From assembly GCF_036347055.1 (NCBI RefSeq), contig NZ_CP108882.1:5746501-5810500 (forward strand): a DNA stretch of 64,000 bases, written 5' to 3'. Below are positions 12,153-19,638 of this stretch, in pieces (positions within the stretch are counted from its first letter, which is position 1; every line of letters begins with the position of its first letter). Position numbers and translations under genes: made by a program. This DNA comes from Streptomyces sp. NBC_00820 (GTDB taxonomy: Bacteria > Actinomycetota > Actinomycetes > Streptomycetales > Streptomycetaceae). A model generated the notes under the pieces. That model was not told the DNA's origin. It made no database searches and worked only from the letters and a program-made list of their open reading frames with translations.

Positions 12153-12172
12153 ACTCACTCGATCGAGTGAGT
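12153..12172. promoter_or_regulatory. Perfect 20-bp palindrome upstream of the CAP gene
   Basis: ACTCACTC-GATC-GAGTGAGT is a perfect 20-base inverted repeat between the divergent CAP and acyP genes, 73 bases before the CAP ATG. The lack of a loop makes an RNA terminator unlikely; a dimeric repressor site is the better reading. Confidence 0.6.
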
Positions 12173-12261
12173 TTCAAATGAGATGCATTGGGTCGGGACG
12201 CTACCGCATGGCCCTGGGGGAGGTTGCGTCCCGAGGGACATTGGCCAGTTAGGTTGCACCC

Positions 12262-12543
12262 ATGAGCGAGGATGTACGGATGGTTGCCTGGGTGCGCGGA
12301 CGCGTCCAAGGTGTGGGTTTCCGCTGGTTCACGCGCGCCAAGGCGCTGGAGATCGGCGGACTGAGTGGCTTTGCTCTCAATCTGGGCGACGGACGCGTCC
12401 AGGTGGTCGCGGAAGGATCACGCGGCGACTGCGAGGGACTGCTCGACTGGCTCCAGGGCGACGACACGCCCGGACGTGTGGATGGCGTCACGGAGATCTG
12501 GGACACACCGCGCGGCGGCTACGACGGCTTCGCCATCCGCTGA
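12262..12543 (+). CDS. acyP: Acylphosphatase
   Basis: 93 residues, the usual size. Hydrolyses acyl phosphates such as carbamoyl phosphate. The active-site loop is [11 protein letters not shown] (about 13-23), which holds the phosphate-binding Arg, and the catalytic Asn lies in [13 protein letters not shown] near residue 40. Lone gene, small cytosolic enzyme, conserved upstream of smc in streptomycetes. Confidence 0.95.
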   Translation: MSEDVRMVAWVRGRVQGVGFRWFTRAKALEIGGLSGFALNLGDGRVQVVAEGSRGDCEGLLDWLQGDDTPGRVDGVTEIWDTPRGGYDGFAIR

Positions 12544-12924
12544 GCCGATTCCGTAAATCCCCGCAGGTGGGGTCGGGGCAAGTTGCTCCGGGCATATGCC
12601 CGGAGCAGAAATGGCCTGGTGGTTGCCAAGAACGGCTCGGCGTGGCAGGCTCCGCAGATACAGCTGGTCGCCACACCTTGAGGGCCCCGCAGGAGACGCA
12701 GTGCCACCGCAAAAACGGTTGCGCGCCCCGGGTTCGCCCGCCAATACGGGGTGTGATCGTGTTGACCGTCAAACTTTTTGGTGAGACGCTGAAAGCCCCG
12801 CGCACCTTAGCTGTTTGGCATGTAGAGCGGCAGAGTAACACTCGAGTGTGTCAAGCACCGCGGGTGCGATCCCTCACGACCCACACCGCATCGGTCGGTC
12901 ACTCAGTGTGGAGGACCATCCATC
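12544..12924. other. Noncoding region between acyP and the small coiled-coil gene
   Basis: 381 bases with no credible gene. It holds a long perfect palindrome at 12584-12607 and a shorter one, ACACTCGAGTGT, at 12838-12849. The ribosome binding site GGAGGACC (12911-12918) of the next gene closes it. Confidence 0.5.
12584..12607. promoter_or_regulatory. Perfect 24-bp palindrome after acyP
   Basis: TGCTCCGGGCAT followed by ATGCCCGGAGCA, symmetric with no spacer, 40 bases after the acyP stop. It could serve as a factor-independent terminator lacking a U tract, common in Streptomyces, or as a dimer-binding operator; the absence of any loop favours the latter. Confidence 0.5.
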
Positions 12925-13128
12925 ATGGCAAAGGCGCTTCTCGGTTACGTCGGCGGCTCCGACCCTCGACTCCTCGCCGAGATGCGACGGCTGCAGCAGC
13001 GTGTACAGGACCTGGAGTCCGAGCTCGGACGGATCCAGGCTGAGAACGACGCGCTGACGGCTGCCGCCTCTCAGGACAGGATCATGGAGAGCATCGACGC
13101 ACACCAGGCGGAGCCTGCGCTCACCTGA
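12925..13128 (+). CDS. Small conserved coiled-coil protein
   Basis: 67 residues, ATG with a strong GGAGGACC site seven bases upstream. Residues 18-45 (MRRLQQRVQDLESELGRIQAENDALTAA) form a short leucine-zipper-like coiled coil: hydrophobic residues at heptad positions and an Asn in the core. The N-terminus MAKALLGYVGG is conserved in actinobacterial homologues as I recall them. Followed by a clean terminator, so monocistronic. No known function; the shape suggests a dimeric adaptor or DNA-associated protein. Confidence 0.8.
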   Translation: MAKALLGYVGGSDPRLLAEMRRLQQRVQDLESELGRIQAENDALTAAASQDRIMESIDAHQAEPALT

Positions 13129-13222
13129 TCGCTGCATCGCTCCACGACAGCAGTCGCAGCGGTTGGGCTGCCCGTATCAACCGCTCAGTGATCAGACAAC
13201 GCAATCCAGTTGTCAGAGCCGC

Positions 13223-13251
13223 AAGGGACGCTTCGGCGTCCCTTCCTTCTT
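13223..13251 (+). terminator. Intrinsic terminator before smc
   Basis: AAGGGACGC, loop TTCG, GCGTCCCTT (13223-13244), then CCTTCTT. A perfect nine-pair stem with a UUCG tetraloop and pyrimidine-rich tail; one of the few textbook intrinsic terminators in the window. Confidence 0.85.
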
Positions 13252-13371
13252 ACCCTGTGCATCCTTTCACCCTCTTCAACGTCTGGTGTGCCCTGCATGT
13301 TCATGGGCGAAACCGCACGGGTTGCGAGTGTTCGCTCCGTGAGATAGCGGTGGCCGGTAGAGTCCAACGGC

Positions 13372-16300
13372 GTGCACCTCAAGGCCCTGACCCTGCGTGG
13401 ATTCAAATCGTTCGCCTCGGCGACCACGCTCCGGTTCGAACCGGGGATCACGTGTGTCGTCGGTCCGAACGGCTCGGGCAAGTCCAATGTCGTGGACGCG
13501 CTCAGCTGGGTCATGGGCGAGCAGGGTGCCAAGTCGCTGCGCGGCGGCAAGATGGAGGACGTCATCTTCGCCGGCACCACCGGCCGCCCGCCGCTGGGCC
13601 GCGCCGAGGTGTCCCTGACCATCGACAACTCCGACGGGGCGCTGCCCATCGAGTACGCCGAGGTCACGATCACGCGGATCATGTTCCGCAACGGCGGCAG
13701 CGAGTACCAGATCAACGGCGACACCTGCCGGCTGCTCGACATCCAGGACCTGCTGTCCGACTCCGGCATCGGCCGCGAGATGCACGTCATCGTCGGACAG
13801 GGCCAGCTGGACTCCGTCCTGCACGCCGATCCGATGGGCCGCCGCGCCTTCATCGAGGAGGCCGCGGGCGTCCTCAAGCACCGCAAGCGCAAGGAGAAGG
13901 CGCTGCGCAAGCTCGAGGCGATGCGGGCCAACCTCGCGCGCGTGCAGGACCTCACCGACGAACTGCGCCGCCAGCTCAAGCCACTGGGCCGCCAGGCCGC
14001 CGTCGCACGCCGGGCCGCCGTGATCCAGGCGGATCTGCGCGATGCGCGCTTGCGGCTGCTCGCCGACGATCTCGTACGACTGCGCGAGGCCCTGAAGACC
14101 GAGATCGCCGACGAGGCCGCCCTGAAGGAGCGGAAGGAAACCGCCGAGGAGGAGCTGCGCAAGGCCCTCCAGCGCGAAGCCCTCCTGGAGGACGAGGTAC
14201 GGCAGCTCACCCCGCGCCTCCAACGCGCCCAGCAGACCTGGTACGAGCTGTCCCAGCTCGCCGAACGCGTACGCGGCACCGTCTCGCTGGCAGACGCCCG
14301 GGTCAAGAGCGCCACCTCCGCGCCCCCTGAGGAGCGGCGCGGCCGCGACCCCGAGGACATGGAACGCGAGGCCGCCCGCGTCCGCGAGCAGGAGGCCGAA
14401 CTGGAAGCCGCCCTGGAGGCGGCCCGGCACGCGCTCGACGACACGGTCGCCCACCGCGCCGAGCTGGAGCGCGAACTGGCCGTCGAGGAACGCCGGCTGA
14501 AGGACGCAGCCCGCGCCATCGCCGACCGCCGTGAGGGCCTGGCCCGGCTGTCCGGCCAGGTCAACGCGGCCCGTTCGCGCGCCGCCTCCGCCCAGGCCGA
14601 GATCGACCGGCTGGCCGCCGCCCGCGACGAGGCCCAGGAGCGCGCGGTCCGCGCCCAGGAGGAGTACGAGGCCCTCAAGGCCGAGGTCGACGGCCTCGAC
14701 GCGGACGACGCCGACCTCGCCGGACAGCACGAGTCGGCCAAGCGCCGGCTCGCCGGGGCCGAGGCCGCGCTGAGTGCCGCGCGCGAGGCCGCCACCGCCG
14801 CCGAGCGCGGGCGCGCCGCCACCCAGGCCCGCCACGAGACGCTGTCCCTGGGCCTGCGCCGCAAGGACGGCACCGGCATGCTGCTCCAGGCCCGCGACCG
14901 CCTCACCGGAGTCCTCGGCCCGGCGGCGGAACTGCTGACCGTGACCCCGGGCCACGAAACCGCCCTGGCCACCGCCTTCGGTGCCGCGGCGGACGCCGTC
15001 GCCGTCACCACCCCCGCCGCCGCGGCCGAGGCCATCAGACTCCTGCGCAAACAGGACGGCGGCCGCGTGGCCCTGCTGCCGGCGGGCCTCCCGGACGGCC
15101 TGGACGGTTGGAACGGCCCGGCCGGCGCCCGCCCCGTCGGACATCCCCTCGCCGTCGACCTCGTCCGCGGTCCCGCCGAACTCATGCCGGCCGTACGGCG
15201 GCTGCTGCGCGGGATCGTCGTCGTAGGGACGCTGGAGGACGCGGAGGACCTGGTCTACGCGCACCCGGAACTGACCGCGGTGACCGCGGAGGGCGACCTG
15301 CTCGGGGCGCACTTCGCGCACGGCGGGTCGGCCGGGGCACCGAGCCTGCTGGAGGTGCGGGCCTCGGTGGACGAGGCGGCGCGGGAGCTGGCGGAGCTGG
15401 CCGTACGGTGCGAGGAGCTGGCCGAGGCACAGCACGCGGCGACCGGGCTGCGGGCGGAGAGCGCCGCGCTCGTCGAGGAGCTGGGGGAGCGGCGGCGCAC
15501 CGCCGACCGGGAGAAGTCGGCCGTGGCCCAGCAGCTCGGGCGGCTCGCCGGGCAGGCGCGCGGGGCCGTGGGAGAGGCCGAGCGGTCGGCAGCGGCGGCC
15601 GCGCGTGCGCAGGAGGCGCTGGAGAAGGCTGTACAGGACGCCGAGGAGCTGGCCGAGCGGCTGGCGGTCGCCGAGGAGGCACCGGCCGACGAGGAGCCCG
15701 ACACCTTCGGGCGCGACCGGCTGGCAGCCGACGGCGCCAACGCGCGGCAGACCGAGATGGAGGCCCGCCTCCAGGTCCGCACCCACGAGGAGCGGGTCAA
15801 GGGACTCGCCGGGCGGGCCGACTCGCTCGACCGGGCCGCGCGCGCCGAACGCGAGGCACGCGCGCGTGCCGAGCAGCGGCGGGCCCGGCTCCGGCACGAG
15901 GCCGCCGTCGCCGGGGCCGTCGCCTCCGGCGCCCGGCAGCTGCTCGCGCACATCGAGGTGTCCGTCGGCCGGGCCGAGCGGGAGCGCGTCGCGGCCGAGG
16001 CCGCCAAGGAGCGGCGCGAGCGGGAGCTCGTCGCCGCGCGCGGCGACGGCCGCGAACTCAAGTCCGAACTGGACAAGCTGACGGACTCGGTGCACCGCGG
16101 CGAGGTGCTCGGCGCCGAGAAGCGGCTGCGGATCGAGCAGCTGGAGACCAGGGCGCTGGAGGAGCTGGGCATCGAACCGGCGGGCCTCGTGTCCGAGTAC
16201 GGCCCCCACCTGCCGGTGCCGCCGTCGCCCCCCGTCGACGGCGAGGAGCTGCCCGGGACCGGATCCGACGGCGGCTTTGCCGCGGGTGAGCACCCGCGCG

Positions 16301-16965
16301 ACCTGCCCAGGCCCTTCGTGCGCGCCGAGCAGGAGAAGCGGCTCAAGGCCGCGGAGCGCGCCTATCAGCAGCTCGGCAAGGTCAACCCGCTCGCCCTGGA
16401 GGAGTTCGCGGCGCTGGAGGAGCGGCACAAGTTCCTCAGCGAGCAGCTGGAGGACCTGAAGAAGACCCGGGCCGACCTGCTTCAAGTGGTGAAGGAGGTC
16501 GACGAACGGGTCGAGCAGGTCTTCACCGAGGCCTACCGGGACACCGCCCGCGAGTTCGAGGGCGTCTTCGGCCGGCTGTTCCCCGGCGGCGAGGGCCGGC
16601 TGATCCTCACCGATCCCGACAACATGCTCACCACGGGCGTGGACGTCGAGGCCCGGCCGCCGGGCAAGAGGGTCAAGCGGCTCTCCCTGCTCTCCGGCGG
16701 GGAGCGGTCACTGACCGCCGTCGCGCTCCTCGTGTCGATCTTCAAGGCGCGGCCCAGTCCCTTCTACGTCATGGACGAGGTCGAGGCCGCCCTCGACGAC
16801 ACCAACCTCCAGCGCCTGATCAGGATCATGCAGGAGCTGCAGGAGTCCTCGCAGCTCCTGGTGATCACGCATCAGAAGCGCACGATGGAGGTCGCGGACG
16901 CGCTCTACGGCGTCTCCATGCAGGGTGACGGCGTGTCGAAGGTCATCTCGCAGCGGCTCCGCTAG
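13372..16965 (+). CDS. smc: Chromosome segregation protein SMC
   Basis: ATPase of the condensin-like SMC-ScpAB complex that compacts and segregates chromosomes, important in sporulating hyphae. 1197 residues. Walker A GPNGSGKS is at 31-38, followed by the Q-loop region; two long coiled coils (about 165-480 and 660-1010) flank a hinge (about 495-650, with GVLGPAAELLTV...HETALATAFGAAADAV). The C-terminal head has the signature LSGGE near 1108 and Walker B FYVMDEVEAALDD near 1131. A Pro/Gly-rich insertion (about 945-975, PVPPSPPVDGEELPG) interrupts the returning coiled coil, as in other streptomycete SMCs. GTG start fits the conserved MHLKALTLRGFKSFA. Stop codon abuts a mobile-like repeat. Confidence 0.96.
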   Translation: MHLKALTLRGFKSFASATTLRFEPGITCVVGPNGSGKSNVVDALSWVMGEQGAKSLRGGKMEDVIFAGTTGRPPLGRAEVSLTIDNSDGALPIEYAEVTITRIMFRNGGSEYQINGDTCRLLDIQDLLSDSGIGREMHVIVGQGQLDSVLHADPMGRRAFIEEAAGVLKHRKRKEKALRKLEAMRANLARVQDLTDELRRQLKPLGRQAAVARRAAVIQADLRDARLRLLADDLVRLREALKTEIADEAALKERKETAEEELRKALQREALLEDEVRQLTPRLQRAQQTWYELSQLAERVRGTVSLADARVKSATSAPPEERRGRDPEDMEREAARVREQEAELEAALEAARHALDDTVAHRAELERELAVEERRLKDAARAIADRREGLARLSGQVNAARSRAASAQAEIDRLAAARDEAQERAVRAQEEYEALKAEVDGLDADDADLAGQHESAKRRLAGAEAALSAAREAATAAERGRAATQARHETLSLGLRRKDGTGMLLQARDRLTGVLGPAAELLTVTPGHETALATAFGAAADAVAVTTPAAAAEAIRLLRKQDGGRVALLPAGLPDGLDGWNGPAGARPVGHPLAVDLVRGPAELMPAVRRLLRGIVVVGTLEDAEDLVYAHPELTAVTAEGDLLGAHFAHGGSAGAPSLLEVRASVDEAARELAELAVRCEELAEAQHAATGLRAESAALVEELGERRRTADREKSAVAQQLGRLAGQARGAVGEAERSAAAAARAQEALEKAVQDAEELAERLAVAEEAPADEEPDTFGRDRLAADGANARQTEMEARLQVRTHEERVKGLAGRADSLDRAARAEREARARAEQRRARLRHEAAVAGAVASGARQLLAHIEVSVGRAERERVAAEAAKERRERELVAARGDGRELKSELDKLTDSVHRGEVLGAEKRLRIEQLETRALEELGIEPAGLVSEYGPHLPVPPSPPVDGEELPGTGSDGGFAAGEHPRDLPRPFVRAEQEKRLKAAERAYQQLGKVNPLALEEFAALEERHKFLSEQLEDLKKTRADLLQVVKEVDERVEQVFTEAYRDTAREFEGVFGRLFPGGEGRLILTDPDNMLTTGVDVEARPPGKRVKRLSLLSGGERSLTAVALLVSIFKARPSPFYVMDEVEAALDDTNLQRLIRIMQELQESSQLLVITHQKRTMEVADALYGVSMQGDGVSKVISQRLR

Positions 16966-17127
16966 GGGGTGTCGTCTGGATCAGCTCGGGTCCGCGACGC
17001 CCGGCACGGCACCTCGCCGCGTTGTCGGATCAGCCGAGTACGTCCGGTACGCGGCAGAACCTCCGCCTTGCGAGGCACCGCACCGGACGCCGCGGCCTGA
17101 ACCGACCTGATCCAAACGACACCCCCC
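16965..17127. mobile_element. MITE-like inverted-repeat element downstream of smc
   Basis: 163 bases bounded by near-perfect terminal repeats: GGGGGTGTCGTCTGGATCAG (from 16965) against CTGATCCAAACGACACCCCC (ending 17127), 23 of 25 paired when extended. Inside, 16992-17017 pairs with 17070-17095 (20 of 26). No transposase is present, so it would be a non-autonomous element or a long hairpin repeat; I recall the TGTCGTTTGGATCA ends as a recurring motif in Streptomyces intergenic DNA. It starts at the last base of the smc stop and may also act as a terminator. Confidence 0.6.
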
Positions 17128-17150
17128 AGCCCCTCCTTCAAGATCAAATA

Positions 17151-17190
17151 ACGCCTCCTTCACTTCTTGAACATGAAGCGAGGGAGGCGT
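17151..17190. promoter_or_regulatory. Inverted repeat in the glcP leader region
   Basis: ACGCCTCC (17151-17158) pairs with GGAGGCGT (17183-17190); an inner CTTC/GAAG pair extends it. It lies 30 bases upstream of the predicted glcP promoter in unusually AT-rich DNA and may be an operator or the end of upstream transcripts. Confidence 0.4.
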
Positions 17191-17217
17191 ATCGAAAAGC
17201 TCACACTCGTCGAGGTA

Positions 17218-17245
17218 TTGACTTCGAAACTTGAAGGCATATTCT
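17218..17245 (+). promoter_or_regulatory. Candidate glcP promoter
   Basis: TTGACT (17218-17223), 16 bases, TATTCT (17240-17245): close to the housekeeping consensus. It is overlapped by an imperfect inverted repeat, CTTGAAGGCA/TACCTTCAGG, centred on CAACGTTG, a likely site for a carbon-source regulator. Confidence 0.55.
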
Positions 17246-17361
17246 CTGCAACGTTGTATTTACCTTCAGGTGTGAGCGGCGCCAACCTGTGCGCCACTGG
17301 AAGCCTGGAAGGGCTCACCCCCACCCCGGCAGCGTTGCCGGTGGCCCGAGGAGTTACTTAC

Positions 17362-18780
17362 GTGACCAGCACAGCGCAGGCGCCTTCGCCGGGAGCCAGG
17401 GCGGCTCATCCCGAACATCTCGGGCATGTCATCTTCATCGCGGCCGCGGCCGCGATGGGCGGCTTCCTCTTCGGTTACGACAGTTCCGTGATCAACGGCG
17501 CCGTCGAGGCCATCCGGGGCCGCTACGAGATCGGCCCCGCAGCGCTGGCCCAGGTCATCGCCATCGCCCTGATCGGCTGCGCCATCGGCGCCGCGACCGC
17601 CGGCCGCATAGCCGACCGGATCGGCCGCATCCGCTGCATGCAGATCGCCGCCGTCCTCTTCACCATCAGCGCCGTCGGCTCCGCACTGCCCTTCGCGCTG
17701 TGGGACCTCGCCTTCTGGCGCATCGTCGGCGGCTTCGCCATCGGCATGGCCTCCGTCATCGGCCCCGCCTACATCGCCGAAGTCGCGCCGCCCGCCTACC
17801 GCGGTCGCCTCGGCTCCTTCCAGCAGGCCGCGATCGTCATCGGCATCGCCATCTCCCAGCTGGTCAACTGGGGCCTGCTCAACGCCGCCGGCGGCAACCA
17901 GCGCGGCCACCTGATGGGCCTCGAGGTCTGGCAGGTCATGCTCGGCGTCATGGTGGTCCCGGCCGTCCTCTACGGCATGCTCTCCTTCGCCATCCCCGAG
18001 TCCCCGCGCTTCCTGCTCTCCGTCGGCAAGCGTGAGCGCGCCCGCGAGATCCTCGCCGAGGTCGAGGGCAAGGGCGTCGACCTCGACGCGCGTGTCGCCG
18101 AGATCGAGCACGCCATGACGAGCGAGCACAAGTCCACCTTCAAGGACCTGCTCGGCGGCGGCTTCTTCTTCAAGCCGATCGTCTGGGTCGGTATCGGCCT
18201 GTCGGTCTTCCAGCAGTTCGTCGGCATCAACGTCGCGTTCTACTACTCCTCGACGCTGTGGCAGTCGGTCGGCGTCGACCCGTCGGACTCGTTCCTGTAC
18301 TCCTTCACGACGTCGATCATCAACATCGTCGGCACCGTGATCGCGATGATCTTCGTGGACCGCGTCGGCCGCAAGCCGCTGGCCCTCATCGGTTCCGTCG
18401 GTATGGCCGCCGGCCTCGCGCTGGAAGCCTGGGCGTTCTCGTACCACCTGGTCGACGGCAAGCTCCCCGCCACGCAGGGCTGGGTCGCGCTGATCGCCGC
18501 CCACGTGTTCGTCCTCTTCTTCGCCCTCTCCTGGGGCGTGGTGGTCTGGGTCTTCCTCGGCGAGATGTTCCCGAACAAGATCCGCGCCGCCGCCCTGGGC
18601 GTCGCCGCCTCCGCGCAGTGGATCGCCAACTGGGCCATCACCGCGAGCTTCCCGTCGCTGGCCGAGTGGAACCTCTCCGGCACCTACGTGATCTACGCGA
18701 TCTTCGCCACGCTCTCCATCCCGTTCGTCCTGAAGTTCGTCAAGGAGACGAAGGGCAAGACGCTGGAGGAGATGGGCTGA
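17362..18780 (+). CDS. glcP: Major facilitator sugar permease, glucose permease GlcP
   Basis: 472 residues, sugar-porter branch of the MFS with 12 predicted membrane helices. Glucose/H+ symport is the known role of the S. coelicolor protein this closely resembles in my memory. Family signatures are present: GFLFGYDSSVINGA in helix 1, the D-R-x-G-R loop ADRIGRIRC, RIVGGFAIGMASV, PESPRFLL, QQFVGINVAFYYSS and the closing PETKGKTLEE equivalent VKETKGKTLEEMG. GTG 17362 is chosen for the GAGGAG site about eight bases upstream; longer in-frame starts would put non-conserved residues in front. Transcribed from its own promoter after the MITE-like element. Confidence 0.92.
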   Translation: MTSTAQAPSPGARAAHPEHLGHVIFIAAAAAMGGFLFGYDSSVINGAVEAIRGRYEIGPAALAQVIAIALIGCAIGAATAGRIADRIGRIRCMQIAAVLFTISAVGSALPFALWDLAFWRIVGGFAIGMASVIGPAYIAEVAPPAYRGRLGSFQQAAIVIGIAISQLVNWGLLNAAGGNQRGHLMGLEVWQVMLGVMVVPAVLYGMLSFAIPESPRFLLSVGKRERAREILAEVEGKGVDLDARVAEIEHAMTSEHKSTFKDLLGGGFFFKPIVWVGIGLSVFQQFVGINVAFYYSSTLWQSVGVDPSDSFLYSFTTSIINIVGTVIAMIFVDRVGRKPLALIGSVGMAAGLALEAWAFSYHLVDGKLPATQGWVALIAAHVFVLFFALSWGVVVWVFLGEMFPNKIRAAALGVAASAQWIANWAITASFPSLAEWNLSGTYVIYAIFATLSIPFVLKFVKETKGKTLEEMG

Positions 18781-18839
18781 GCCCACCCCTGAGCCGAGGA
18801 GAAGGGCCAAGTCCCCGCTGCCCCTCTCCTCGTACCTTC

Positions 18840-18882
18840 CCGCCGCCCCCGTTCCGGTCACTGCCCGGAACGGGGGCGGCGG
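18840..18882. terminator. Bidirectional terminator between glcP and the convergent gene
   Basis: A perfect 18-bp stem: 18840-18857 (CCGCCGCCCCCGTTCCGG) pairs with 18865-18882, loop TCACTGC. It sits between convergent genes, so it can stop transcription from both sides. Confidence 0.85.
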
Positions 18883-18907
18883 TGTGTCGTAGGGGACCCG
18901 GCGATGC

Positions 18908-19447
18908 TCAGCCCGTCGTCCGCCACCGCGGGGCCAGGTCGTCGGGCGTGTCCGGGGACGCGAAGTGGAACGGCACCCCGAGGCGGCGGGCGAGGGCCCG
19001 GCCCGCCTCCGCGGCGGCGGTGGCCGGCGGGGCGGCGCCACGAGACCGGTGGACGGTCGCCAGGTGACCCTCTCCGGCCGGGTCGTCCAGGACCGCGACC
19101 AGCTCCACGAACCAGTCGTGGACGGTGTCGCCGTCCCAGAGCGCCTCGACCGCGACCACCCGGCCCGGGAGCGCCGCGGCGCGGGCCGCGAGCGAGGGGA
19201 CGTCGAGCGGATCGGGCGCCCGCCGGCGCACGCGCTCCCCCAGGGCCTCGTAGCGCAGGACGACCACGTGCTCCGCCTCGTACAGGCCGAACCCCAAGGG
19301 GCGCAGAGCTTCCCACGCGGCCAGGACCGCCGGCATCCGGTGGTCGCGCAGCACGTTCGCGTCGACCTTCCCGCGGGTCCGCTCGTCCAGGAGGGCCCAC
19401 CCGTCGCTCACGGGTCGCCCGGCGCGGGGATTCCAGGGGGACGTCAT
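18908..19447 (-). CDS. Conserved protein of unknown function
   Basis: 179 residues, soluble, no membrane segment or recognisable catalytic motif. Recognisable blocks are ALLDERTRGKVDANVLRDHRMPAVLAAWEAL, a beta-rich centre (ALWDGDTVHDWFVELVAVLDD) and a basic Ala-rich C-terminal third. Codon use is the normal GC3-rich pattern of the region, which supports a real gene. Convergent to glcP; a 190-base gap separates it from the NCS1 permease gene on the same strand. I do not recognise a family. Confidence 0.7.
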   Translation of the reverse strand: MTSPWNPRAGRPVSDGWALLDERTRGKVDANVLRDHRMPAVLAAWEALRPLGFGLYEAEHVVVLRYEALGERVRRRAPDPLDVPSLAARAAALPGRVVAVEALWDGDTVHDWFVELVAVLDDPAGEGHLATVHRSRGAAPPATAAAEAGRALARRLGVPFHFASPDTPDDLAPRWRTTG

Positions 19448-19540
19448 GGGCGGAACGTACTACGGCCCGCCGAGCCGCTCACCGCGATTTCGCGCCCGGG
19501 ACCGCCCGGCGGTACCGGGGCCGTCCGTGGGCGGGGCATG

Positions 19541-19581
19541 CGAAGTCCCCCTCCGGTGGAGCTGGATGGAGGGGGACTTCG
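19541..19581 (-). terminator. Terminator after the NCS1 permease
   Basis: CGAAGTCCCCCTCC (19541-19554) pairs perfectly with GGAGGGGGACTTCG (19568-19581), a 14-bp stem 58 bases past the permease stop. Confidence 0.75.
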
Positions 19582-19638
19582 CCCGGCTGCGGGGGAGGGC
19601 CGGGTCCGGCCGGAAACCGGCGGGGACGGGGACCTCGG

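Noticed and set aside
13276..16485. 1069-codon open frame on the minus strand opposite smc
   Set aside because: Mirror of the SMC coiled coil codon bias; no recognisable motif.
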